A DNA stretch of 64,000 nucleotides from Vagococcus fessus (GCF_003987565.1 NZ_NGJY01000001.1:186001-250000); one strand, 5' to 3'; counted from the first letter of the stretch, positions 49,863 to 59,229 are shown. Notes: generated by a model from the sequence alone, not told the origin. Program-made: numbers and translations.

Positions 49863-50873
49863 GTGAACAGAATGATAGATTATAAAGATGATGAGTCGAC
49901 AAATAGCCAAGGTATCGATTACGAACGTTTAGCTATGATTATCAGTCAGAAAAAGACGAGAGATAAAAAAAGTTTATTGAAACTTGAAATGGCACTAGCT
50001 TCAGATAGAACCGTAAAAAAAGCGTTGCAAAATATGCTTACAGGAATTGAAAAGGAAGAGCGTCGTAAGAAGATAATAGCAGCTCTTGTTTGTTTAGTGG
50101 TCTTATTAGGTGGAGCGTATTACTTTATTATGAAACAAGGTATTAGCTTACCTTCATTTAAAAAAGAGTCTGAGAAAGTAGTCGCTAAACAAAAGAAAGA
50201 TAAAAAGACGGTACCTCCTAAAGAAAAAGAAGTTAAAAAAGTGCAGTTATCGGAGAGCCAGGTAAAAAAATGGGTGACGCTAGCTTTAGAAAAACAATAC
50301 GGTACCAGTTCTAATGTCCCTGAATATGAGTTAAAGGTTCATGTAGGAGAGGATAGTTTACTTTATGTTGACATGATATCGACTCGTACAACAAATAAAA
50401 TTGGAGTGTTTCGAGTGAATGCTAAAGGTAAGCTTGAAGAATCTGGTAAATATCTCGAAGGTGTTCAAAAGGACAATTGGGTTGCTCTTTCAAGCAACTA
50501 TCCAGATGTGTCGAAAGTGAAGACGGTAGAGTTTGATGTTAATGCGAAGCCGCTTGAAGAAGAGGGCTTACAAATTGAAGAGTTTGCGAGTTTATTTGCT
50601 GCATGGCGCAAAAGCGATGCTCCTATAATGCCGCTTTCTCAATTCTCAGATGATTTTTCTAAGAATGCAGATGGTAGTGCTATTGTTTATAATTTTAGAG
50701 ATTCAAACACACTTCAAGTTAGTGAGAATAAACCGGATCAACTGTTAAATTATTTTTATACGTATGATATGGATGAAGAAAAAGCGTATCAATGGGAAAA
50801 TAAGGCAGAAGCAAAGAAAGAATTTTCACCTGAATTAACAGATTATATTAAAACTAATCAAAAAAAGAATTAG
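49863..50873 (+). CDS. Membrane-anchored extracellular protein, tandem paralog 1
   Basis: GTG start after AAAAGGGG; 336 residues. A charged cytoplasmic N-terminus (about 1-77) ending IEKEERRKKI is followed by one membrane span (about 78-98) and a Lys-rich linker. The ~210-residue extracellular domain starts LSESQVKKWVTLALEKQYG. The next gene has the same layout and many shared blocks, so the two arose by tandem duplication. I recognise no characterised family. Surface or envelope role inferred. Confidence 0.7.
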   Translation: MNRMIDYKDDESTNSQGIDYERLAMIISQKKTRDKKSLLKLEMALASDRTVKKALQNMLTGIEKEERRKKIIAALVCLVVLLGGAYYFIMKQGISLPSFKKESEKVVAKQKKDKKTVPPKEKEVKKVQLSESQVKKWVTLALEKQYGTSSNVPEYELKVHVGEDSLLYVDMISTRTTNKIGVFRVNAKGKLEESGKYLEGVQKDNWVALSSNYPDVSKVKTVEFDVNAKPLEEEGLQIEEFASLFAAWRKSDAPIMPLSQFSDDFSKNADGSAIVYNFRDSNTLQVSENKPDQLLNYFYTYDMDEEKAYQWENKAEAKKEFSPELTDYIKTNQKKN

Positions 50874-50881
50874 CTATATAG

Positions 50882-50926
50882 AAAAAGTCTTGTTAAATTT
50901 GTGAGTTGAATTTAATGAGGCTTTTT
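50882..50926 (+). terminator. Terminator between the tandem paralogs
   Basis: AAAAGTCTTGTTAAATT and AATTTAATGAGGCTTTT form a long imperfect stem with a T tract. Confidence 0.65.
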
Positions 50927-50986
50927 AGTTATATTAAAATAAAAAAAGTAGTTTTTATTTTATAAAATATTATTATTGAGTTTTTA

Positions 50987-51019
50987 TTATGTTATATTTA
51001 ACAAGGTAATATAACATAA
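50987..51019. promoter_or_regulatory. Inverted repeat before tandem paralog 2
   Basis: TTATGTTATAT (50987-50997) and ATATAACATAA (51009-51019) are perfect 11-bp arms with an 11-bp spacer, just upstream of the ribosome site. A regulator binding site or a 5'-leader hairpin is likely. Confidence 0.5.
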
Positions 51020-51038
51020 TAAAAGGATAGTAAATAAA

Positions 51039-52037
51039 ATGACAGATTATAATTCAACCAATAGATCCCAATCCAATGAGCTTGATCGCTTAACGGCAAT
51101 AATGCGTCACGAAAAGAGTAAAGATAGAAAATATTTATTGGAAATAGAAATCGCCAAGGCTGAAGATAGAACAGTTAAACGCACGCTTGAAAAGGTATTG
51201 GCGGATATTGAAAAAGAAGAGCGTCGTAAAAAAATATTAGTGGGGACCTCAGTCCTACTGGCATGTCTTGCTTCACTATTGGCTCTTTTTTATTTTACAG
51301 GGTCAGCAGGACAGTCAAATACGTCAACGGCTCCAGAGTCTGGAGAGTTGGATCTATCAGAAACCAGTTTATCTCAAAGTGATGAAGGAGAGGTAGATGC
51401 AACCAAACTTACCGAAACACAAGTGAAAAACTGGGTCCAATCCGTTATAGCTAAAAAATACCTATCAGAAGATGAATCTGGGACAAATAATTTTAATTAT
51501 ACAGTCAAACTTGGTGGTGATAGTTTGGTATATAGTGATGTAACAGTAGATGGTGGGAGTAAGTTGATTGGGAGTTTCAGAATTAATGAGCAAGGCGAAC
51601 TAGAAGAGTCTGGTCGTTTTAGAGAGGACAGTGCTGTAGATGACTGGATTGTTATTTCGCGAGACTATCAAGATGTTTCCGAAGTAGAGTACGTCGGGTC
51701 ATTTGTTGAAGATCGCCAATCTACCCAAGAGTCACCAGATATGACAGCTGAACAGTTTGCCAGATTGTATGCAAAGTGGCAAGGAGTGGATTATCCGGTA
51801 GTAGATGCTTCAGACTCTAACCCAGAGCTTGTGAAAAATGTTCCGCGTTTCATTCTTTATAAAGAACAAGATTCTAATACTCTTTTTGTTGCTGAATCAG
51901 ATGGGATTAAATCTATCATGAGGTACTGTACCTATGATTTAACCGAGAAAAAAGCTTATGTAGTGATTGAAAATAAACGGGATAAAAAAAGTTATCTTAA
52001 AGAATTTACAGAATTTATTGAAGCTAATCCTTTATAA
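51039..52037 (+). CDS. Membrane-anchored extracellular protein, tandem paralog 2
   Basis: This 332-residue protein has the same order of parts as the preceding gene. A cytoplasmic stretch with EDRTVKRTLEKVLADIEKEE and RRKKI is followed by a membrane span (about 69-88), an acidic linker instead of the basic one, and a domain starting LTETQVKNWVQSVIAKKY. The domain keeps blocks such as GDSLVYSDV, GSFRINEQGELEESGRF and DWIVISRDYQDVSEV. The opposite linker charge is notable. Function unknown; separately transcribed behind an inverted repeat. Confidence 0.7.
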   Translation: MTDYNSTNRSQSNELDRLTAIMRHEKSKDRKYLLEIEIAKAEDRTVKRTLEKVLADIEKEERRKKILVGTSVLLACLASLLALFYFTGSAGQSNTSTAPESGELDLSETSLSQSDEGEVDATKLTETQVKNWVQSVIAKKYLSEDESGTNNFNYTVKLGGDSLVYSDVTVDGGSKLIGSFRINEQGELEESGRFREDSAVDDWIVISRDYQDVSEVEYVGSFVEDRQSTQESPDMTAEQFARLYAKWQGVDYPVVDASDSNPELVKNVPRFILYKEQDSNTLFVAESDGIKSIMRYCTYDLTEKKAYVVIENKRDKKSYLKEFTEFIEANPL

Positions 52038-52080
52038 AAAAATAACCTTCCTATGATTAAGTAGGAAGGTTATTTTTTAT
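52036..52080. terminator. Bidirectional terminator
   Basis: AAAAAATAACCTTCCT and AGGAAGGTTATTTTTT form a very strong stem between two convergent genes. Confidence 0.88.
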
Positions 52081-52607
52081 AGATTATCGATTGGCTCATC
52101 AGTTCGGCTTGCTTTTAACAATCGATTGCTGAGCTGTTTAATTTCTTTATCACTGATAGGATAGAGATCCAAATAGCGCGAAAAATAAAGACCACCTACA
52201 ACCGATTTAATAAACGTAATGGTTGCAGCATCAAGTTCCGTATCTGTATAGAGACTGTCCATGAGTTCAGCATACATTTCTTTGAAACGTTGAGGTGATT
52301 TCTTCATAATATTACAAGTAATCCCAAATTGTTCACCATTTAAAATATCTTCTTGTGCCGTATGTAAGAAGGCTTGAATGGGACTTAGAGGTCTGCATTG
52401 TCTGGTTGTTAGTGATAGCATGCGTGATTTAAAATTTTTAAATATTTGTAAGGCAATAGCATCTAACAACTCTTGCTTACATTGAAATTGTTTAAGTAAA
52501 CAGCTTTTAGTAATGCCAGCTTCTTTGGCTGCCGTTTCTATTGTAAAACTTTCTAATTCATTATCCACTAAATAATGGATTGAGGCATCAATGATTTGAG
52601 TTTTCAT
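52077..52607 (-). CDS. TetR/AcrR-family regulator
   Basis: The ATG at 52607 follows AAAGGAG (176 residues); a longer frame starting 21 bases earlier is less likely. N-terminal HTH: ASIHYLVDNELESFTIETAA, KEAGITKSCLLKQFQCKQEL. The C-terminal helices are of unknown ligand specificity. It is divergent from the lipoprotein gene at 52754, which is a candidate target. Confidence 0.85.
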   Translation of the reverse strand: MKTQIIDASIHYLVDNELESFTIETAAKEAGITKSCLLKQFQCKQELLDAIALQIFKNFKSRMLSLTTRQCRPLSPIQAFLHTAQEDILNGEQFGITCNIMKKSPQRFKEMYAELMDSLYTDTELDAATITFIKSVVGGLYFSRYLDLYPISDKEIKQLSNRLLKASRTDEPIDNL

Positions 52608-52753
52608 AGGGCTCCTTTTATATAACAATATAATCTTTAGCTAGTCTAGTTTATCTAAATTTAAAATATTAGTCAAATAATAGTCATTATTTTGAATCTA
52701 AAAAAAATTAAGGTATACTTAAATTATAAAAAAAGTTAGGAGAACAAAGAAAT

Positions 52754-53773
52754 ATGGCAAAAAAACAGCATGTAATGTCTCTGCTTATTTTGAGTAGCCT
52801 TATTCTCGGACTAACGGGATGTACTGAGATGGTCGCAGATAAGCATGAACCTTCCCACGATACAACAGTCAAAGAAACAAGCACAACGACTCTAAAGGTT
52901 GAGGAGACTAGCAAAAAGTTATTGGTTAATTCAATTGGCGTTGATGTGAAGTTGAAAGTGAATGAGAAAGACCCGAAAGCTTTTGCGATTGAGGGTAAAA
53001 AATCAATTGTTCAAACTTATGATGATAAGGATCAATTGGCAATTGTATTAACACAGGTGACAAAAAAGAAAAATGATACGGTTACGATTAATGTGGGACA
53101 GGATAGTTTAAAGTCCGTTATCATAGACTTGAAAAACAGTAACCTTGAAGTTGAGGGTGAATTTAAAGGGGATACACTTGCAGTAACCTCTCAAAAAAGT
53201 AAGTTGGTATTTGTAGATAGTATTAAAACAAATGATGTGTCATTTAAATTAGAAGAAAGTAATTTAGAGGCAACTGATTTAGAAGTATCAGATGCCACTT
53301 TTACGGCAAATCAGGGAAGTTTTAAGTTTGATGCTGTTCAATCGAATACGTTGGACGTTGATTTAGTAAGAGGGAGTTTTGTAACGAAGGAAACAGAGGG
53401 GCATTTAGCTCTTTCAGCAAATCAAGGTGACATCAAAGTCGGTAATATTAAAGGCTCAGCTGCTATTAAAGTAGAGGAAGGCAGTGTAATTGGTAATTTT
53501 AAAGAACTAGAGGACGCACTTGTCCTAGAAGCTCAAAAGGGTCAAGTGAAACTGTTACTTCCAGAAAAACTAGCCTTTTCTTATGAGGCTAAGGGAGAAA
53601 AAGGAACAATTTCGACTGACTTTGATGATAAATTGAAGATCCATGATGGCCTTGCAACAGGTACGGTTAACAGTAATCCTAATGTGAAAGTTAAAGTAAA
53701 AGCAAAGGGTGGCGTTATAGATATACGTCGTCCACAAAAAGGAGAGAATGATAAAGATGCCAAGAACAATTAG
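52754..53773 (+). CDS. Lipoprotein with DUF4097-like beta-helical repeats
   Basis: This 339-residue protein has a lipoprotein signal peptide with lipobox LTGC (Cys at about 23). A Thr-rich linker is followed by repeated beta-strand units (VIIDLKNSNLEVEGEF, LAVTSQKSKLVFVDSI, VSFKLEESNLEATDLE, LALSANQGDIKVGNIKGSAA), the DUF4097/DUF2807-type adhesin-like fold. It is anchored on the outer face of the membrane. Its 3' end overlaps the following acetyltransferase gene by 17 bases. Role unknown. Confidence 0.8.
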   Translation: MAKKQHVMSLLILSSLILGLTGCTEMVADKHEPSHDTTVKETSTTTLKVEETSKKLLVNSIGVDVKLKVNEKDPKAFAIEGKKSIVQTYDDKDQLAIVLTQVTKKKNDTVTINVGQDSLKSVIIDLKNSNLEVEGEFKGDTLAVTSQKSKLVFVDSIKTNDVSFKLEESNLEATDLEVSDATFTANQGSFKFDAVQSNTLDVDLVRGSFVTKETEGHLALSANQGDIKVGNIKGSAAIKVEEGSVIGNFKELEDALVLEAQKGQVKLLLPEKLAFSYEAKGEKGTISTDFDDKLKIHDGLATGTVNSNPNVKVKVKAKGGVIDIRRPQKGENDKDAKNN

Positions 53774-54272
53774 ACCCAAAGATTTTACAGGTGCAAAAAA
53801 TGTTATTAAGTCAGCCTTTTTAGAAAAAGACCCTGAAGCCAATGAAGATATATTAGTAGAAGCATTAAGAGAAGAGCCGACGTACGACGAGGAGTTTGAG
53901 TTGGTTATCGAAAAAGATGGCGAGATTATCGCTCATGGTATGTTAAGTGATATTGCTATTGGTGAAGAGAAGGGCTTTTTAGCCCTTGCACCGCTAGCTG
54001 TTAAGAAATCAGAACGTTGTCAGGGTTACGGTGGGGCTATTATTGCTGAGCTTGAGAAACGAGCAGAGATGATGGGCTACCGTGCAATAAGTATCTTAGG
54101 TGATCCGGCTTATTATAGTCGCTTCGGATATACTCCAGCAGCAGATTATCAGGTAGAGTCTCCTTTAGAGGTTCCGACAGAGTATTATATGATAAAAGAA
54201 CTTATTCCAGGAGCGTTAGCTGATACTTCGGGAATTGTAACGTATGTCGGTAGTTTTGGGATAGAATCATAA
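53757..54272 (+). CDS. GNAT-family N-acetyltransferase
   Basis: ATG 53757 is chosen because GGAGAG lies ten bases upstream; an ATG three codons earlier is too close. The 171-residue protein has LAPLAVKKSERCQGYGGAII (about 76-95), the acetyl-CoA loop, and ISILGDPAYYSRFGYTPA (about 109-126), as in the YhbS-type predicted acetyltransferases. Coupled to the lipoprotein gene. Confidence 0.88.
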   Translation: MPRTIRPKDFTGAKNVIKSAFLEKDPEANEDILVEALREEPTYDEEFELVIEKDGEIIAHGMLSDIAIGEEKGFLALAPLAVKKSERCQGYGGAIIAELEKRAEMMGYRAISILGDPAYYSRFGYTPAADYQVESPLEVPTEYYMIKELIPGALADTSGIVTYVGSFGIES

Positions 54273-54293
54273 AATAAAACGTTTTCTACTTAT

Positions 54294-54321
54294 AAAAAGA
54301 CCATTTAGGTCTTTTTATTTT
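54294..54321 (+). terminator. Terminator after the acetyltransferase gene
   Basis: AAAAAGACC and GGTCTTTTT stem around ATTTA with T residues. Confidence 0.8.
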
Positions 54322-54323
54322 AC

Positions 54324-54465
54324 CTAAACGAACAAAAACACGAACGATTAAATTAGAAAACGATTAAACAAACGACTTTTTGTTGTGGTGTTATTTTACA
54401 GTGGCTATACTAAGGGTGTTCAAAAGAAGCGAACGATACTATTTATCGGATAAGGATTGTTCGTT
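54324..54465 (+). promoter_or_regulatory. Control region of the purine permease gene (PurR-type sites, possible attenuator)
   Basis: Two PurBox-like CGAAC sites (AAACGAACAAA and ACACGAACGAT, about 54327-54350) precede a promoter TTGTGG-N17-TATACT with the -10 near 54410-54415. Downstream, GCGAACGAT and ATTGTTCG form a hairpin ending in TTTTT (about 54429-54465), which could attenuate. No guanine-riboswitch core is present. Confidence 0.45.
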
Positions 54466-54498
54466 TTTAAAACCACTATAAAGGGGATTGGGTAGAGA

Positions 54499-55935
54499 AT
54501 GGAGAAGTTTTTTAAGTTAAAGGAAAATAACACCACAGTAGGAACTGAAATTATGGCAGGTTTCACCACGTTTTTTGCAATGAGTTATATTCTTTTTGTT
54601 AATCCATCGATTTTATCTTTATCGGGAATGCCGTTTCAAGCAGTATTTTTAGCAACAATTATTTCAGCAGTAATCGGAACGCTTATTATGGGGCTATTCG
54701 CCAACGTTCCTTATGCACAGGCACCAGGAATGGGGCTTAATGCGTTCTTTACATTTACAGTAGTCTTTGGTTTAGGCTATTCATGGCAACAAGCTTTGGG
54801 AATGGTTTTCTTATGCGGGATGATTAATATTTTTATTACCGTTACTAAAGTTCGTAAGTTGATTATCAAATCAATTCCAGAAAGTATTCAACATGCTATC
54901 GGTGGCGGTATCGGAGTTTTCGTAGCCTATGTTGGAATTAAAAATGCTGGATTGCTTTCTTTCTCTGGTGACAATCAAGCGATTGTTGACTCAGTAGTAG
55001 AAGGTGGTAAAGCGACAAATGTGACGTTAAATGGTGGAATTGTTCCAAGTTTAGCGAATTTCAATAATCCAGGAATCTTACTTGCGATTATGGGTATTAT
55101 CTTGATGATTGTTTTAGTGTTAATGGATGTTAAAGGGGCTATTTTAATCGGGATTATCGGCACAACAGTATTAGGTGTGTTGATGGGCGTGGTTGATTTA
55201 AGTTCAGTAGACAGTCAAAAAAATTCATTAGCAAATTCATTTAAAGACTTAGGTGTAACATTTGGTGCCGCTTTTGGACCGGAAGGCTTACCGTCACTAT
55301 TTGAAGATAAAGCCAAAATACCTCAAGTTTTAATGACGATTTTAGCATTTAGCTTAACAGATACGTTTGATACGATTGGAACATTTATCGGAACAGGACG
55401 TCGTACAGGTATCTTTAGTAAAGAAGATGAAGAAGCATTAGAAGATAGTCGTGGCTTTAAGTCTAAAATGGACAAAGCGTTATTTTCAGATGCAATTGCT
55501 ACATCGATCGGTGCGGTATTTGGGACGTCAAACACAACAACTTTCGTAGAGAGTGCAGCAGGTATTGGTGCAGGTGGACGTACAGGTTTAACCTCAGTTG
55601 TCGTTTCAATCTTATTCTTATTCAGTAGTTTATTAGCACCCTACATTAGTCTAGTTCCAGCACAAGCGACGGCTCCAGCGTTGTTACTAGTAGGGATCAT
55701 GATGTTAGCTTCATTTAAAGAAATTAATTGGAGTGATTTAGAAGACGCAGTCCCAGCCTTCTTTGCTTCAATCTTTATGGGATTAAGTTACAGTATTTCG
55801 AACGGGATTGCTGCAGGGTTTATCTTCTTCATTATTGTTAAACTTGCTAAACGTAAACCAAAAGAAATTTCACCAGTTGTTTGGGTGATTACAGGATTAT
55901 TCGTGGCAAACTTTATTATGATTGCAACAATGTAA
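54499..55935 (+). CDS. pbuG: AzgA/PbuG-type purine (guanine/hypoxanthine) permease
   Basis: This 478-residue membrane protein has TVGTEIMAGFTTFFAMSYIL near the start, YAQAPGMGLNAFFTF (about 73-87), DTFDTIGTFIGTGRRTGIFS (about 288-307) and FGTSNTTTFVESAAGIGAGG (about 338-357). These are the conserved motifs of the AzgA-like branch of the NCS2 family, proton-coupled importers of adenine, guanine and hypoxanthine. Twelve to fourteen segments. The upstream PurR-like sites fit a purine-responsive gene. Confidence 0.9.
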   Translation: MEKFFKLKENNTTVGTEIMAGFTTFFAMSYILFVNPSILSLSGMPFQAVFLATIISAVIGTLIMGLFANVPYAQAPGMGLNAFFTFTVVFGLGYSWQQALGMVFLCGMINIFITVTKVRKLIIKSIPESIQHAIGGGIGVFVAYVGIKNAGLLSFSGDNQAIVDSVVEGGKATNVTLNGGIVPSLANFNNPGILLAIMGIILMIVLVLMDVKGAILIGIIGTTVLGVLMGVVDLSSVDSQKNSLANSFKDLGVTFGAAFGPEGLPSLFEDKAKIPQVLMTILAFSLTDTFDTIGTFIGTGRRTGIFSKEDEEALEDSRGFKSKMDKALFSDAIATSIGAVFGTSNTTTFVESAAGIGAGGRTGLTSVVVSILFLFSSLLAPYISLVPAQATAPALLLVGIMMLASFKEINWSDLEDAVPAFFASIFMGLSYSISNGIAAGFIFFIIVKLAKRKPKEISPVVWVITGLFVANFIMIATM

Positions 55936-55940
55936 GATGT

Positions 55941-55970
55941 AAAACTTCCTCGAAAGAGGGAGTTTTTTAT
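55941..55970 (+). terminator. Terminator after the purine permease gene
   Basis: AAAACTTCCTC-GAAA-GAGGGAGTTTT hairpin with a T run. Confidence 0.85.
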
Positions 55971-56052
55971 TTTTGTCTCGTGTCATGAAAAGGTGTGTAA
56001 CGTGCTTAGATATGCTATAATAGACTAAATGTCTACACAGAGGGAGAGTCAC

Positions 56053-56940
56053 ATGAAAAATTTATTAGGTAACGTATTTACAGCATTAATCACAGATGAA
56101 AATGACACATCATATTTCGTCCAAAAAGAGGGCGTCACATTTAAATTAGATAAGTCAGAGGGCGAACACGAATTAGGTTCAGCCGTTGAAGGATTTGCAT
56201 ACACAGGTCAAAAACAAGAAAACCGCTTCACAACTAACATTCCAACTGTAACGAGAGAGCGTTATGATTACGGAACAGTCGTAGCAACACGTAAAGATTT
56301 AGGTGCATTCGTTGATATCGGTCTTCCAGACAAGGAAGTTGTTATCTCTATTGATGAATTGCCAACTATGAAACAATTATGGCCTAAAAAAGGTGACCGT
56401 ATCATGGTGACTTTAATTTTAGATAACAAAGATAGAATGTGGGCAACACAAGCAGACGAAAGTATCTTTATGGCTGTTGGTCGTCACGTGGCGCAAACAA
56501 GTAAAGAAGATTTCTTAAATAAAGATGTAGAAGTAACAGCGTACCGTCTAAAAGTAGCAGGCACACATGTTATTACAAATGATTCATATTTAGGATTTGT
56601 CCATCCATCAGAGCGTTTTGTAGAGCCTCGTTTAGGTGAAGTTCTTAAAGGGCGTGTTGTTGGATTAGCACCAAATGGCGTGTTAAATATTTCATTAAAA
56701 CCACGTGCTCATGAAGTGATTTCGGATGATGCTATGATGATTTTAGCTTTCTTAGAAAAATCAGCTGATGGTACTATTCCATTTACAGATAAAACAAGCC
56801 CAGAAGAAATCCAATCTACATTTGCGATTTCAAAAGGTCAATTTAAACGTGCGTTAGGGTCATTAATGAAAGAACGCCGTATTAAACAAGAAGACGGTAA
56901 AACAATTTTATTAAAAGCTAAATCAGAAGACAGCGAGTAA
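56053..56940 (+). CDS. cvfB: S1-like RNA-binding protein CvfB
   Basis: ATG 56053 follows AGAGGGAGA. The 295-residue protein has three S1-like beta-barrel regions (YGTVVATRKDLGAFVDIGLP, about 75-94, is the clearest; GEVLKGRVVGLAPNGVLNIS, about 196-215). The C-terminal winged helix (FAISKGQFKRALGSLMKERR) matches CvfB. Homologs bind RNA and affect virulence factor expression in staphylococci and pneumococci. Monocistronic. Confidence 0.93.
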   Translation: MKNLLGNVFTALITDENDTSYFVQKEGVTFKLDKSEGEHELGSAVEGFAYTGQKQENRFTTNIPTVTRERYDYGTVVATRKDLGAFVDIGLPDKEVVISIDELPTMKQLWPKKGDRIMVTLILDNKDRMWATQADESIFMAVGRHVAQTSKEDFLNKDVEVTAYRLKVAGTHVITNDSYLGFVHPSERFVEPRLGEVLKGRVVGLAPNGVLNISLKPRAHEVISDDAMMILAFLEKSADGTIPFTDKTSPEEIQSTFAISKGQFKRALGSLMKERRIKQEDGKTILLKAKSEDSE

Positions 56941-56962
56941 TTCTCGCTGTTTTCTCTTTTTG
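56929..56962 (+). terminator. Terminator overlapping the cvfB stop codon
   Basis: CAGCGAG (56931-56937) pairs with CTCGCTG (56943-56949), with T-rich sequence after; the stop codon sits in the loop. Confidence 0.75.
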
Positions 56963-57090
56963 TTTTAATAATCGCACCTTTTTTCTAGCACTTTTTTGTT
57001 ATTTTTGTTATTTTATAGGTAATTAATACTTTGTTATTTAAACGAATGCTGTTAATTGTGTAGGAATGACTTTAGAAAGAAGTGATTGAG

Positions 57091-57540
57091 ATGACTTATA
57101 TCAAAAGAAGAATAACTGAAGAGGAAAGACTACAATATGAACATATGCGGATGAAAGACCCTGTTACTATGCAGCCCAGTGAGGCGAGGCATGTGACACT
57201 TTCGGAACGTGATATGGCTTACATGATTTCGTTGTCTAACCAACGTATTTCATTTATTTACGAAATGCCCCGTTATTTTTGTTTTTCAATTAAAGAAAAA
57301 TTTGTTTTTTTCTTTGTTATCAATCAAGCTGAAAAAGGCTCAGAAGATGCTAAAGTTATTTACGTTAAAGGGATGAAAGTTCCAAAAGCGTTAGAAGCGA
57401 TGACCGACGAGATCCTTCCGATGATTGAAGAAGCCTTAATGGTCTATTATTCAGATTATGAAATTGCCAAACTATCTATCGAAAGTAAAGATAAAATTCA
57501 GTACTATTCTGAATTAAAAGATGGTGTATTATATTATTAG
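57091..57540 (+). CDS. Hypothetical conserved protein
   Basis: ATG 57091 follows AGAAGTGATTGAG; 149 residues. Mixed alpha/beta soluble protein (SLSNQRISFIYEMPRYFCFS, FVFFFVINQAEKGSEDAK). It is most likely cytoplasmic. I do not recognise a family with confidence. Followed by its own terminator. Confidence 0.6.
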   Translation: MTYIKRRITEEERLQYEHMRMKDPVTMQPSEARHVTLSERDMAYMISLSNQRISFIYEMPRYFCFSIKEKFVFFFVINQAEKGSEDAKVIYVKGMKVPKALEAMTDEILPMIEEALMVYYSDYEIAKLSIESKDKIQYYSELKDGVLYY

Positions 57541-57547
57541 ATTAACT

Positions 57548-57575
57548 AGCAGGTTGCTTGGCAATCTGCTTTTTT
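57548..57575 (+). terminator. Terminator before the TetR gene
   Basis: AGCAGGTTGC and GCAATCTGCT pair around TTG, followed by six T. The TetR ribosome site AGGAGG follows directly. Confidence 0.75.
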
Positions 57576-57586
57576 AGGAGGACGAG

Positions 57587-58153
57587 ATGCAACAAGGATA
57601 TGTGACGAAACAAGCCTTATCACTTGCTCTAAAAGACCTGATGAAGACGACTGAACTGGATAAGATTCGTGTCAGTCACGTGACAACAGCGGCAAAATTA
57701 TCACGCAATACGTTCTATTATCATTTCTCTGATATTAATGAATTGTTAGCTTGGACGTATGATAACGAGGTGGTCAATGGCTTAGGAACTTTCAAGGAAA
57801 TCAATACTTGGCAAGAAGGCTTAATGCGTGTACTAGATTATACGGAAGCTAATCGAGCGTTTTGTTTGAATACGTTTCACTCTTTGAGTCGTGATCGTTT
57901 AGAAAAATTCTTATACCAGATTACCTTTAATATGTTAGATGGCATCATGGCAGAGGATGAGCATTTGGTTGATTTAGAGGAAGAGTTAAGAAAAGAGATT
58001 GCTGATTTTTATGGACGTGCGATAGTGGCACAGATTATTCATTGGCTTGTGATTAATTTAAGAGAAGAAAAAGTAGACCTACTTGCTCGTATTGAGCGTA
58101 TGACGGTAGGGGCTATTGATAGAATTGCTTCAAAATGTTCTAAGTTTCACTAG
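57587..58153 (+). CDS. TetR-family regulator (DhaS-like C-terminal domain)
   Basis: This 188-residue protein has VTKQALSLALKDLMKTTELD and IRVSHVTTAAKLSRNTFYYHFSD, an HTH of the DhaS/AcrR subgroup with the NTFYYHF helix. The C-terminal domain (AIVAQIIHWLVINLREE) is like the TetR_C_39 type. It lies 140 bp before the DUF5692 gene in the same direction and may control it. Confidence 0.85.
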   Translation: MQQGYVTKQALSLALKDLMKTTELDKIRVSHVTTAAKLSRNTFYYHFSDINELLAWTYDNEVVNGLGTFKEINTWQEGLMRVLDYTEANRAFCLNTFHSLSRDRLEKFLYQITFNMLDGIMAEDEHLVDLEEELRKEIADFYGRAIVAQIIHWLVINLREEKVDLLARIERMTVGAIDRIASKCSKFH

Positions 58154-58293
58154 AATGTTTTGGGCAATTTCTTTGTTTTGCCCAAATTTTGGGCAGAAGG
58201 CTAGTTTTGTCTATAGTTTATAAATTCACAGGGCTTATTATAAGGGTGTAGAAATTATTACATACATTACTTATTTTGTAGGAGGAGAGTTAT

Positions 58294-59214
58294 ATGTTTT
58301 TCTTTGAAAGTATGCCTTGGCAATCAGCTCTAATGTGGTTTGTCGTATTAGGTGCCTTGATTGGGTTGAATGAAATCAGCCGTCTTAACAAATGGGTCGC
58401 ATTAGTTATGTTCACCGTTGTACCAGTTGTGCTAACTGTTTTTGTTTGGCCGACAACAGCTGGTCCTGGAAGTAGTACGGGGACTTGGTTCCACTGGGTT
58501 AAAGTGTATTCAGCTTTAGCTGGGTGTCTTGGTTTCTGGTATATCCGTTATGTTAAAGGATCAAATGCAAGCAAATATTTATTAATGTTCCCACCTTTCA
58601 TTTTAGCTTTTAATATTATGGAAGCAGTTGCTCGTGATTTCCAAGTATACGGCATGCATGTAGACGGTATGGTTGATGGCGTTCGTATGATTTCAGGTAG
58701 CTGGAATATTATGAATGGTATCGCTGGTATCTTAAACATCGTCACAATTTGTGGTTGGATGGGCATTCAAGTCAGCAAAAATAAACAAAAAGATATGGTT
58801 TGGGCTGACCAAATGTGGTTCTGGATTATTGCTTATGATGTATGGAACTTTGCATATGTTTACAACTGTGTATCAGATCACTCATTCTATGCTGGTTTAG
58901 CGTTATTATTATCATGTACTATTCCTGCATTCTTCATCAAAAAAGGAGCTTGGTTACAACACCGCGCTCACACATTAGCATTCTGGATGATGTTCACGAT
59001 GACATTCCCAGCATTTGTTGGTGAGTCACAATTCGCAGTTCAAAGCTCACATAGTACAACAGCGTTATTCGTACTAAGTTTCGCTGCATTAGTGGTTAAC
59101 ATTGCTGTATTTGTTTACCACATCTACACAATTGTCACTAAAAAACGTAACGTTCTTAAAGAAGAAGTCTACGTTGGTTCTAAATCATTTGAAGAAGTGA
59201 AAAAAGCGAACTAA
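58294..59214 (+). CDS. DUF5692 membrane protein
   Basis: This 306-residue protein has about nine membrane segments and many Trp residues (FWYIRYVKG, ARDFQVYGMHVDGMVDGVRM, QMWFWIIAYDVWNFAYVYNC). The sequence matches DUF5692 proteins of Firmicutes, which have no known function. AGGAGGAGAG precedes the start. Codon use is strongly biased to highly expressed patterns compared with neighbours. Likely controlled by the upstream TetR. Confidence 0.8.
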   Translation: MFFFESMPWQSALMWFVVLGALIGLNEISRLNKWVALVMFTVVPVVLTVFVWPTTAGPGSSTGTWFHWVKVYSALAGCLGFWYIRYVKGSNASKYLLMFPPFILAFNIMEAVARDFQVYGMHVDGMVDGVRMISGSWNIMNGIAGILNIVTICGWMGIQVSKNKQKDMVWADQMWFWIIAYDVWNFAYVYNCVSDHSFYAGLALLLSCTIPAFFIKKGAWLQHRAHTLAFWMMFTMTFPAFVGESQFAVQSSHSTTALFVLSFAALVVNIAVFVYHIYTIVTKKRNVLKEEVYVGSKSFEEVKKAN

Positions 59215-59229
59215 TAGAACAGGAAAGAA

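Noticed and set aside
54324-54498. Purine (guanine) riboswitch before the purine permease
   Set aside because: The conserved three-way-junction core and loop sequences of purine riboswitches are absent; PurR-like CGAAC sites explain the region better.
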